A stretch of 64,000 nucleotides of DNA from Microlunatus phosphovorus NM-1 (lineage in GTDB: Bacteria; Actinomycetota; Actinomycetes; Propionibacteriales; Propionibacteriaceae), in NCBI RefSeq assembly GCF_000270245.1, contig NC_015635.1:4092001-4156000 (forward strand). Direction: 5' to 3'. Position numbers and translations under genes: made by a program. Position 1 is the stretch's first letter. Each line of letters opens with the position of its first letter. The notes under the pieces are model-generated. The model had not been told where the DNA came from. It made no database searches and saw only the letters and a program-made list of their open reading frames with translations. Shown here in pieces: positions 18,201 through 25,051 of this stretch.

Positions 18201-18787
18201 TGTTGGCCGCCAACGCAAGCAACCTGAACTACTTGCCCTCCGGAAGCAGCCAGGAGGTGTCGCGTCTCCTCGCCGACCCGCAAGCCTTCCGCGGAAACCG
18301 GATGACCAAGCTCAAAGCCGCTGCCGTCGAGCTCCAGTCGAGCATCGACGATGCGCTCGTGGCCAACCGCGACGGAGCGCTTCTGGAGATCGACTCCCGT
18401 TGGGCACCACTCCAGACCAGCACGATCTATCTGAAAGCCACCGACGAGGCGCAGCACAGCGTGACTCGGAAGGTCAACACGATTCTCGACCGGATCGGCC
18501 GAGAGCGCCAGATCGCTGTCGTCCGCGAGATCGCGAACACCTTCGAGGAACGCACCTACCCGGCCATGCTCGACCAGCTCGCTGTTTCTCATCGCAGCAG
18601 CGACGCGGATGGCAGCGGCGAGCCTGACCCGGCACCGATCAAGAAGCAGACCGTCTCGGTCAAGAGCATCAGCCCCACCGGCATCCATGGCGTGCTGGAA
18701 TCCGAAGAGGACGTCGATCGCTACCTCGACGCACTGCGCAAGGCGCTGGTCCGAGCCCTCAACGACAACAAGCGCATCGCGCTGTAG
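15257..18787 (+). CDS. brxC: BREX ATPase BrxC
   Basis: The 1176-residue protein is the large BREX P-loop ATPase. It begins TEIFAKDVQRPIEGVIKADD, has Walker A GFFGSGKSHLLKML near residues 65-77, and Walker B NFFVDEVGQFIGSN near residue 260. A long helical remainder of typical length follows. BrxC is thought to act in a complex with PglX and BrxB on DNA. Start may be GTG 15257 or ATG 15266. The frame is intact, so this part of the locus is not decayed. Confidence 0.94.
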   Translation: MTVMQLTEIFAKDVQRPIEGVIKADDVAHLGTEVDEYVLTNEAAKGLELLLESYTNYTNANGVWISGFFGSGKSHLLKMLAHLLGEVEGDDFPRERVSESFRAKATDAFLPPLLNKADRIPAKSLLFNIDQKATLISKDQTDALLRVFVKVFDESRGYYGDQGHIARFERQLDDEGQLDAFKQAFRAVSGRDWMERRPSFGLPTVRRQVNAAYAQITGIDSATAGDILKTYQDTYAVSIEDFADEVRVWLDQQPAGYRLNFFVDEVGQFIGSNTHLMLNLQTIAESLNTKCGGRAWVFVTSQEDMDKVVGDRTKQQGNDFSKIQARFKTRVKLTSADVEEVIRKRLLEKNDKGTQVLEAVYAQESANFKTLFDFVDGGKTYRNFTDETKFIGTYPFVTYQFPLFQAAIEGISDHNVFEGRNSSVGERSMLGVVQQVAKDIGDVEIGSLATFDAMFSGIRASLKSAAQRSIDRAERDLPDSGSPVTKLAVRLLKALFLVKYVENFQATPRNLTVLVYDRFGLDLPALSKQVQEALTLLETQTYVQRNGNVYEYLTNEEQVIEEEIKNVEIDSSEVSTRLNRILSGDVVKTSKLRYTKNGQDFPFGYKLDDQAFGQQRELSLHFITPEYPYGPEEIRMHSAGKDELRVILAPDDRVLADLRLLIKTEKYTKRKQTSSLSPVEEQILRAKATHNAQREKELVERIRRAVGRADLVINAADLAPGSQDALIRITDGFQDLISRTYTQLSLLGGRTYTEQQVAGFANPDQSTLLDGSSIHALAAPSDEVLSYLLQRDRLREQVTVKKIVDHFQAKPYGWDLASIECVSAWLVGTSKITLTVDSNILKRSEVATTLCKTPKHSHAVVAPQKTFDPRKVTVLRAFSTDFFDEPTAPKDPLELARHASERLRAKCEELKARVSGSKYPFVTQLEGPIALLESVVGKPDDWYLTDFATADDLLDAKTDVIDPIQIFLGGAQRQIFDEAADLLAANASNLNYLPSGSSQEVSRLLADPQAFRGNRMTKLKAAAVELQSSIDDALVANRDGALLEIDSRWAPLQTSTIYLKATDEAQHSVTRKVNTILDRIGRERQIAVVREIANTFEERTYPAMLDQLAVSHRSSDADGSGEPDPAPIKKQTVSVKSISPTGIHGVLESEEDVDRYLDALRKALVRALNDNKRIAL

Positions 18788-18798
18788 GAGAAGCACGC

Positions 18799-20697
18799 AT
18801 GAACACCGCACCGCTGAAGAGCTTCGCCACCTGGGCCAGGCGCGAACTCATCACTCAGGTCAGCGCTCGCCTGACCGCCGTGCTCGCGCCCGCATCACCG
18901 GAGCGAGTCGAGAACCAGCGTGCCGTGTCCGCACTCGAACGCGATATCGCGTCCGCCGGCGGCGGAGCCAAGGGCAAGGACGCGATCACCGACAGAGTCG
19001 CGTACACCTGGTTCAACCGCATCATCGCTCTACGCTTCATGGACGCCAACGGCTACACCGGAATCGGCGTCGTCTCACCCGCCCACGGCCAGCAGACTGG
19101 GCAACCAGAGATTCTCGCCGACGCCAAGCGTGGCAGCATCGACCCTGCCGTCGTCAGCAACAAGCGCACCCTCGAAACGATCACCGGGCTCCTTGACGGC
19201 ACCCGCCCCAGCGCAGATGCCCAAGGCGAGGCCTACACGCTCCTGCTCGCGGAGTACTGCCGCTACTGGCACCGCCCAATGCCCTTCATGTTCGAGCGCG
19301 AGGGCGACTACACCGAACTCCTCATCCCCGCGAACCTCCTCGCCGCAGACTCCATCCTCACCAAAGCTGCTGCGGCACTCACCGAGGAGATCTGCTACGA
19401 CGGCGGAGACGGGGCGGGTGGCGTCGAAGTGATTGGCTGGCTCTACCAGTTCTACATCTCAGAGCGGAAAGACGAAGTCTTCGCCGGATTCAAGAAGGGG
19501 AAGAAGGCCGGTGCCGTCGAGATTCCCGCCGCGACCCAGCTCTTCACCCCGCACTGGATCGTTCGCTACCTCGTCGAGAACTCCCTCGGCCGCCTCTGGA
19601 TGCTCAACTATCCCTCATCCAGACTCATCGAGCAGATGGACTACTACATTGCGCCGGTCGACGAGGAGACCGACTTCCTCAAGATCAGCAGCCCGGAAGA
19701 ACTGAAGATCATCGACCCGGCCTGCGGCTCCGGGCACATGTTGACCTACGCATTCGACCTGCTCTATGCGATCTACGAGGAAGAGGGCTACGCCCCCTCC
19801 GAGATTCCCGGGCTGATCCTCACGCACAATCTCTACGGCACCGAGATCGACCCACGCGCCGGAGCGCTGGCGGCGTTCGCGCTCACGATGAAGGCCCGTG
19901 CAAAGCAGCGCAGGTTCTTCAGCAAGCGGGTCGTGCCCAGCATCTGTGTGCTGGACCCGATCACGTTCAGCCCCGACGAGTTGGATTACCTCGTCACCAA
20001 GAACGGCGACCGGCACGCAGAGAAAGCGTTCTGGAACCAGTTCGCCGAGGCTGACACCTTCGGTTCCCTCATCCAGGCAGATCCTGACCTAACCGTCCGC
20101 CTGGCGCGTCATCTCGCAACCCTCGATGACGAAGGCGACATGCTCCGCGCCGACGCGCTCAAGTGGGCCCAGCGCGTCATCGACCAAGCCGAGTATCTCA
20201 CCCGGGCATACACGGTGGTGGTCGCGAACCCACCATATATGGGTAGCAAACAGATGAACGCCCGCCTTTCACAGTTCATGAAGGACGAGTACCCGGACAC
20301 CAAGACCGACCTGTTCTCCGGCTTCATCGAACGCTGCACCGCCTTCGCAGGTCCGCGAGGGGCGGTGGCGATGATCACGATGCAGTCGTGGATGTTTCTT
20401 AGCTCGTACGAGAAGCTCCGGGCCTCCCTCCTCACCAATCAGCGGATCACCTCGATGCTGCACCTTGGTGCTCGCGCTTTCGACTCGATTGGGGGCGAGG
20501 TCGTCTCCTCGACTGCGTTCGTTCTGAACAGCCGACCAGGCGGGAGTCGAGGCACGATCACTGCCCAGAAGGGAGTCTTCGTCCGCCTGGTCGAGGGCTC
20601 CTCGGAGGCCGAGAAGATCGCTGCGCTCCGCACCGCGCTTGTTGGCCGCGACAAGGGGTCGGGCTATCATCTGGCGTCGGGCGAAGTCCGCCTGTGA
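18799..20697 (+). CDS. pglX: PglX N-terminal methyltransferase part with first half TRD
   Basis: The 632-residue product carries the adenine-N6 methyltransferase core: SAM motif IDPACGSGHMLTYAFD near residue 303 and catalytic VVVANPPYMGSKQ near residue 472. It then reads through a 26-bp repeat (20270-20295) coding QFMKDEYP into about 130 residues of target-recognition domain (WMFLSSYEKLRASLL, MLHLGARAFDSIGGEV) and stops right after HLASGEVRL. Full PglX is about 1200 residues, so this is roughly half. The stop falls where the sequence turns into the reverse complement of a second TRD. It may make an inactive or split enzyme. Confidence 0.85.
   Translation: MNTAPLKSFATWARRELITQVSARLTAVLAPASPERVENQRAVSALERDIASAGGGAKGKDAITDRVAYTWFNRIIALRFMDANGYTGIGVVSPAHGQQTGQPEILADAKRGSIDPAVVSNKRTLETITGLLDGTRPSADAQGEAYTLLLAEYCRYWHRPMPFMFEREGDYTELLIPANLLAADSILTKAAAALTEEICYDGGDGAGGVEVIGWLYQFYISERKDEVFAGFKKGKKAGAVEIPAATQLFTPHWIVRYLVENSLGRLWMLNYPSSRLIEQMDYYIAPVDEETDFLKISSPEELKIIDPACGSGHMLTYAFDLLYAIYEEEGYAPSEIPGLILTHNLYGTEIDPRAGALAAFALTMKARAKQRRFFSKRVVPSICVLDPITFSPDELDYLVTKNGDRHAEKAFWNQFAEADTFGSLIQADPDLTVRLARHLATLDDEGDMLRADALKWAQRVIDQAEYLTRAYTVVVANPPYMGSKQMNARLSQFMKDEYPDTKTDLFSGFIERCTAFAGPRGAVAMITMQSWMFLSSYEKLRASLLTNQRITSMLHLGARAFDSIGGEVVSSTAFVLNSRPGGSRGTITAQKGVFVRLVEGSSEAEKIAALRTALVGRDKGSGYHLASGEVRL
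20270..20295. repeat. Left 26-bp inverted repeat of the TRD switch
   Basis: These 26 bases, starting CACAGTTCATGAAGG, recur perfectly inverted at 21046-21071. Both copies code QFMKDEYP just after the NPPY motif region of PglX. They are the likely crossover sites for inverting the 802-bp segment between them. Confidence 0.85.
20680..20692. repeat. Near-palindromic centre where two half TRDs meet
   Basis: GGCGAAGTCCGCC sits at the join between the two convergent TRD halves. Read on the minus strand it codes ADFA, which is the expected PglX continuation for both TRDs. It may be a second, short crossover site or a deletion join. Confidence 0.5.
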
Positions 20698-21071
20698 GAC
20701 CTCGTAGCGGTTGTACGCCGAGTCACGGAACAGCGCCTCGATCGCAGACACCGGCCTGACATCAACGTGCTGCTCGAAGAGCCGTCGATACACGCTAGGC
20801 GCTGACTTGGTGGCCCGGGCGTTGTCGATCACGAATGCGACGGTTCCGAAGTCCGACCCGAAGATCCCGCGTCCCAGGTGCGCCATGGACGCGATTCGTT
20901 GGCTTCCAAGCAGGTCGTGCCGCAGGTCTTCGAACGACTTCAAGGACATCCATGACGGGAGGTTGATCATCGCCCAGGTGCCGCGGCGAACCGTGAGTTC
21001 CTGAGCACGAACCATGAATGCCGTCATCAGGTCGGCCTTCCCGGTCGGGTACTCGTCCTTCATGAACTGTG
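20692..21071 (-). pseudogene. Silent inverted alternative TRD of PglX
   Basis: Read on the minus strand from the right repeat, this codes QFMKDEYP then GKADLMTAFMVRAQEL, TWAMINLPSWMSLKSFEDL, SMAHLGRGIFGSDFGTVAFV and AYNRYEVSQADFA. That is a PglX TRD half homologous to, but clearly different from, the one on the plus strand. Sequence upstream of the repeat is not PglX, so the cassette begins exactly at the repeat, as expected for a silent copy. Inversion of 20270-21071 would put it in frame behind the N-terminal part. Beyond ADFA the frame enters antisense DNA. Confidence 0.8.
21046..21071. repeat. Right 26-bp inverted repeat of the TRD switch
   Basis: Perfect reverse complement of 20270-20295. 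Identity stops at the next base on both sides, so the repeat is a discrete site and not just homology between TRDs. Confidence 0.85.
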
Positions 21072-21154
21072 TTGCGGATAGCCGTCGACTCGCCCTCCAA
21101 CGCCAGGCCCCAACCCTCGAAGCCGCGCCAGCTGCGAGGTGGCGAGCTGGCAAT

Positions 21155-21180
21155 GGCTACCCCGACGGCTACCCTGCCGG
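21155..21180. repeat. Left paired GGCTACCC repeats flanking the recombinase gene
   Basis: GGCTACCC occurs at 21155 and 21167 (12 bp apart). An almost identical pair in the same orientation lies at 22440 and 22452. The two blocks bracket the recombinase gene and may be arm-type binding sites or the ends of an inserted cassette. Confidence 0.65.
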
Positions 21181-21206
21181 CCAGCGTGATTGCCTACCGT
21201 GACGCC

Positions 21207-22421
21207 ATGCCTAGAGTTAAGCAACGCAGCAAGGGAACCGGATCGGTCTACCAGAACTCTCGGGGACAGTGGGTGGCCGCGATCGAGGCCGGGTGGACCG
21301 AACGTGGCGGGCGGCGGCGCATCACTTTGAAGGCCCGCACAAAGTCCGCGGTTCGCGTCCGTCTCGCCGAGGCTCAGCAGCGGATCGCGGCCGAGGGGCC
21401 TACCGTCCAGAAGCACAGCATCACGGTCAAGCGGTGGGCCGACCTGTGGCTCGAACACCGGCAGCGCATAGTCAGGCCCGGCACGTACGTCTCTGACCGC
21501 TCGGGAGTCAACCGGTGGATCGTTCCGACGATCGGGCACTTACGCCTCGATGCGCTCGTGCCCGCGGACATCCGCAAAGTGACAGTTGCCCAGGAAGGCG
21601 CCGGCCTGGCACTCGCCACAATGCAACGTACACACACGGTGCTCGGCAAGATCCTCACTGACGCAGTCGCCGAGGGGTATCGCGTCCCTCAGCATGCTCG
21701 CGAGGCGGGTAGCCCGGGGGCCGGGCACTCCCCAAGACAGTCCCTAAGTACAGAGGCGGCGGCGAAGATCCTCGCTGTCGCCGTTACCCGCCCCGACGCC
21801 TCACGATGGGTCGCGGCGCTCGTGGAAGGGCTGCGCCCCGCGGAGGCACTGGGTCTGACCTGGGACATGGTGAATCTCGAGGCAGAGACGATGACGCTTG
21901 CCTGGCAACTCAAAGCCCTGCCCTATGTCGAGTTCAGGCGACCCGAGAGTGGATTCCGGGTTCCTCGCGGGTTCGAGTCCCGCCAGATCCAGGGCGCCTA
22001 CCACCTGGTCCGGCCGAAGACCCGGGCCGGGAGTCGTGTCATCCCGCTCGTGCCCTGGCTCGTCGCGGCGCTCTCGGCGTGGGCAGAATGCGCGCCGCCC
22101 TCCCCGTGCGGACTCGTCTGGCCCCGAGACGACGGCGCCCCGCGATCGGCGGAACTGGACCGTCGGCAGTGGTACGAGATCGCTGAGGAGGCCGCTGTGA
22201 CAGTCACGCTCTCGGATGGCAGTGTTCGGAGGCCGCTTCTATACGAGGCGCGCCACACGGCAGCCACCCTCCTGCTGGCCAACGGGATCGACGAAACCAC
22301 GATCAAGGCCGTACTCGGGCACTCCTCTGTGCTGAGTACGCAGTCCTACCTGCACACTGACAGGGCAAGGACCCGAGCGGCGCTCGCGGTGTCCGCGGAA
22401 ATGGTCGGACTTGGGCGGTAG
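21207..22421 (+). CDS. Tyrosine recombinase within pglX
   Basis: This 404-residue phage-type integrase has an N-terminal arm-binding part (RSKGTGSVYQNSRGQWVAAI), a SAM-like core-binding domain (WADLWLEHRQRIVRPGTY) and a catalytic domain. Active residues seen are R in EGLRPAEALGLTW, R and H in YEARHTAATLLL, H in VLGHSS, and the tyrosine in TQSYLH. The usual first histidine of HxxR is tyrosine. Start was set at ATG 21207 (MPRVKQRSKGTGS); ATG 21153 is in frame but overlaps the GGCTACCC repeats. Sitting between the TRD repeats and the pglX C-terminal gene, it is the likely invertase of the TRD switch, though it could be a separate insertion. Confidence 0.88.
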   Translation: MPRVKQRSKGTGSVYQNSRGQWVAAIEAGWTERGGRRRITLKARTKSAVRVRLAEAQQRIAAEGPTVQKHSITVKRWADLWLEHRQRIVRPGTYVSDRSGVNRWIVPTIGHLRLDALVPADIRKVTVAQEGAGLALATMQRTHTVLGKILTDAVAEGYRVPQHAREAGSPGAGHSPRQSLSTEAAAKILAVAVTRPDASRWVAALVEGLRPAEALGLTWDMVNLEAETMTLAWQLKALPYVEFRRPESGFRVPRGFESRQIQGAYHLVRPKTRAGSRVIPLVPWLVAALSAWAECAPPSPCGLVWPRDDGAPRSAELDRRQWYEIAEEAAVTVTLSDGSVRRPLLYEARHTAATLLLANGIDETTIKAVLGHSSVLSTQSYLHTDRARTRAALAVSAEMVGLGR

Positions 22422-22439
22422 CCTCAGGAGACACGCTTC

Positions 22440-22464
22440 GGCTACCCCAATGGCTACCCTCCCG
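22440..22464. repeat. Right paired GGCTACCC repeats flanking the recombinase gene
   Basis: Direct copy of the block at 21155-21180: two GGCTACCC units 12 bp apart followed by a C-rich end. It begins 18 bp past the recombinase stop. Confidence 0.65.
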
Positions 22465-22526
22465 TGCCTGGACGGCGGTCGACTGCAATAGTCGGCACCT
22501 CAGCCAGACTCTCGTAAGGAACCTCG

Positions 22527-23501
22527 TTGAAGACGCTTGAGCAGGTGGTTGCGCAGCATCGAGCAGAATGGGCGGCGCGCTCGCGCACTCAGCAACAGTT
22601 GGAGATCGAGAACAACGAGGCCGTCGCGAGGCTCTACGGGCTCGAAGACGAGGTTAGCTCGCATGTACCGCTCGAGCGCGTGTCACTCACCAACAACTCC
22701 GCCTTCCGGTGGCCGAACAAGACGCCCGAGGAGCGCGATGTCCTCTTCACAGAGTCCGCCATCGTCGACCTCGTCTCCTATGCGGTTGGCTGCATGTTCG
22801 GTCGATACAGCCTCGACGAGCCGGGCCTGATCCTGGCTGACCAGGGCGCGACAGTCCAGGACTACCTCGCGAAGGTGCCGACACCGACGTTCAAGCCCGA
22901 TCCAGACAACGTCCTCCCGATCGTTGATGGTGACTGGTTCGAAGACGACATCGTGGCGCGGTTCCGCCAATTCCTGCGCACGGCCTTCGGAGAGCAGCAC
23001 TTCGAGGAGAACCTTCGGTTCGTCGAGGAGTCCCTGGGAGCCGGGTCGCTGCGGGAGTACTTCATCACTCGCGCCGGGCGATCGAAGTTCTACGACGATC
23101 ATGTGAAGCGGTACAAGAAGCGTCCGATCTACTGGCTGTTCTCCAGCCCGAAGGGCTCGTTCAACGCGCTGATCTACATGCACCGCTACACGTCGTCCAC
23201 GGTCTCGACCGTGCTGAACGAGTACCTGCGCGAGTTCGAGTCAAAGCTAGAGGCGAACCTTCAACACCAGGAGCGGCTCGCCGCCGGGAACGGCACTCCT
23301 CGCGAGAAGGCTGCCGCGCTGAAGGACGCAGAGCGGCTCCGCAAGGTGCTGCTCGAGTTAGGTGAGTATGAGCACGACGTGCTCTACCCGTTGGCGTCAC
23401 AGCAGATCGCGATCGACCTCGATGATGGGGTGAAAGCTAACTACCCGAAGTTCTACCCGGCCCTCAAGAAGATCACGGGGTTGGAGGCTGCCGATGAGTG
23501 A
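22527..23501 (+). CDS. pglX: PglX C-terminal domain as a separate gene
   Basis: The 324-residue product is the PglX C-terminus: QQQLEIENNEAVARLYGLED, AVGCMFGRYSLDEPGLILAD, VKRYKKRPIYWLFSSPKGS, FNALIYMHRYTSSTVS and the end LKKITGLEA. It has its own TTG start with AAGGA 6 bp upstream, and an in-frame stop just before, so it could be made as a free polypeptide. About 200-250 residues of PglX that should join it to the TRD halves are absent from this locus. It ends in GTGA overlap with the next reading frame. Whether a split PglX works is unknown. Confidence 0.88.
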   Translation: MKTLEQVVAQHRAEWAARSRTQQQLEIENNEAVARLYGLEDEVSSHVPLERVSLTNNSAFRWPNKTPEERDVLFTESAIVDLVSYAVGCMFGRYSLDEPGLILADQGATVQDYLAKVPTPTFKPDPDNVLPIVDGDWFEDDIVARFRQFLRTAFGEQHFEENLRFVEESLGAGSLREYFITRAGRSKFYDDHVKRYKKRPIYWLFSSPKGSFNALIYMHRYTSSTVSTVLNEYLREFESKLEANLQHQERLAAGNGTPREKAAALKDAERLRKVLLELGEYEHDVLYPLASQQIAIDLDDGVKANYPKFYPALKKITGLEAADE

Positions 23502-23577
23502 GATCGGGCTGGCGGCCGGCCACGAGGAGATTGTTGTCCCGCTGGGACGACAATCTGGGGATGCGTCCGATGCCTGA
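23494..23577 (+). CDS. Small 27-residue reading frame coupling pglX end to the AlbA-like gene
   Basis: ATG at 23494 opens a frame coding MSEIGLAAGHEEIVVPLGRQ plus seven residues and stops at 23577. It overlaps the end of the pglX C-terminal gene and then the ATG at 23570 of the next gene (ATGCCTGA). It could be a leader peptide passing ribosomes on, or chance. No family is recognised. Confidence 0.25.
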   Translation: MSEIGLAAGHEEIVVPLGRQSGDASDA

Positions 23578-25051
23578 CGTCTTTGAGCTGGACGATCGTG
23601 GGCGAGTGCGCGCTCCCGAAGGAAAGACGCTGGAGTTCAAGCGCGACCTGTCGTCGCCGACGAAACCGCTGCGCACGATTGTCGCGTTCGCGAATTCTGC
23701 TGGCGGGCGTCTGGCCATCGGCATCGATGACGACGGCACGGTGGTTGGCGTCGCAGACCCTCTCGCAGAAGAAGAACGGATCGCGAGTCTGATCGCGGAC
23801 TCGATCATGCCCTGGCTGATGCCGGGGATCGATTTGGTACCCCTTGGTGAGAAGACGGTGCTCGTGGTGGATGTGCCGCTGAGCACTGGGAGACCGCACT
23901 ACCTCGCATCGAGGGGACTGGCTGACGGCACCTACGTACGCCTGGGGTCGACCAACCGGAAGGCTGATGCGTCACTTGTCGCCGAGATCGAACGGTCGGC
24001 ACGCGGCATTCGGTTCGAAGACCTCGCGGACAGTCGCGCAACGCTAGCCGACATTGACCTTTCGGTGCTGCCCTTGGTCGACGGACGCCGCGTCGGCGAG
24101 GCCGATTTGATCGCGCTGGGACTCGCCGTTCGCCACGGAGAAGACATCGTCCCGACCAATGCGGGACTCCTCGCCGCATGCCCACGCCCGGATCGCTTCA
24201 TGACCTCGGCGTGGGTGCAGTGCGGCCGCATCCGCGGAGCCAACCGCACCGACATCGTCGATCGTATGGAGTATCACGGCCCGATGCTTGGCGCGGTCGA
24301 TGCCGTGATGGATTTCCTGCGCAAGAACGCGTTCCTCTCTGCCCGCTTTGGTGACGTGCGACGGCAGGACGTCTGGTCGATCCCGATCGAGCCGCTCAGA
24401 GAGGTCGTGGTGAATGCGCTCGTCCACGCAAACTATGCCGAACCAGGCACACCGGTGCGCATCGCCTTCTACGACGACCGTATCGAGGTGGAAGGTCCAG
24501 GACTGCTCGTTCCGGGAATGACGATCCCCGGCATGCGCAACGCCTCACGACTGCGAAATCCGTCCCTGGCTCGTGTTTTCAGGGCCGCCGGACTGATGGA
24601 GAACTTCGGAACCGGTGTCCGTCGGGTCTATGAGCAGCTCGCCGCCGACGGACTCCCCGAACCGAAGGTCGAAGAGGTCATCGACCGCTTGCGCTTCACC
24701 GTCTACGTGCCGTCCCATGCGCCGGACGCGGGTCTTGGTGCCGATGAGAAGCACCAAGACCGGGCACTAAGGCACCAAGATGAGGCACCAAGTCAGTCTG
24801 TAGCCAGCCTTTCGTCGACCGAGGCTGTAGTTCTTCGTCAGGTCCGAGTTGATCCAGCGAGCCGCGCGGAACTCATGGCGGCTCTGGGCATCACGAATCA
24901 GACTCGCGCGTTCCGTCGACATATCGAGCCGCTCCTTGAGTCAGGGCTGCTAGAGCGCACACTCCCTGACAAGCCCACGAGTCGAGACCAGCGCTATCGG
25001 ATCACGGAGCTCGGTCTCGTCGCGCTAGCCGGGCAGGAGGACGCCGAATGA
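23570..25051 (+). CDS. Schlafen AlbA_2/ATPase-fold HTH protein in BREX
   Basis: This 493-residue protein begins MPDVFELDDRG and has an AlbA_2 domain (EGKTLEFKRDLSS, FANSAGGRLAIGIDDDG) over the first 130 residues. A GHKL-like ATP-binding module follows (VVVNALVHANYAEPGTP and YDDRIEVEGPGLL, about residues 275-330), then a C-terminal winged helix (RAELMAALGITNQTRAFRRH). Such proteins are annotated as RecG-like regulators and are frequent in defence loci. It lies between pglX and pglZ, the place where other type 1 BREX loci often carry extra defence genes. GTG 23498 is an alternative start. It may be a regulator or an effector. Confidence 0.8.
   Translation: MPDVFELDDRGRVRAPEGKTLEFKRDLSSPTKPLRTIVAFANSAGGRLAIGIDDDGTVVGVADPLAEEERIASLIADSIMPWLMPGIDLVPLGEKTVLVVDVPLSTGRPHYLASRGLADGTYVRLGSTNRKADASLVAEIERSARGIRFEDLADSRATLADIDLSVLPLVDGRRVGEADLIALGLAVRHGEDIVPTNAGLLAACPRPDRFMTSAWVQCGRIRGANRTDIVDRMEYHGPMLGAVDAVMDFLRKNAFLSARFGDVRRQDVWSIPIEPLREVVVNALVHANYAEPGTPVRIAFYDDRIEVEGPGLLVPGMTIPGMRNASRLRNPSLARVFRAAGLMENFGTGVRRVYEQLAADGLPEPKVEEVIDRLRFTVYVPSHAPDAGLGADEKHQDRALRHQDEAPSQSVASLSSTEAVVLRQVRVDPASRAELMAALGITNQTRAFRRHIEPLLESGLLERTLPDKPTSRDQRYRITELGLVALAGQEDAE

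Noticed and set aside
21967-21983. tRNA T-arm-like sequence GCGGGTTCGAGTCCCGC inside the recombinase gene
   Set aside because: No acceptor, D-arm or anticodon arm fits around it and the bases code a conserved-looking integrase segment (VPRGFESRQ). It may be chance, though an attachment-site origin cannot be excluded.
24730-24790. Three CACCAAG repeats in the AlbA-like gene
   Set aside because: They lie in a low-complexity linker between domains and are short and irregular; not enough to claim a repeat element or CRISPR.
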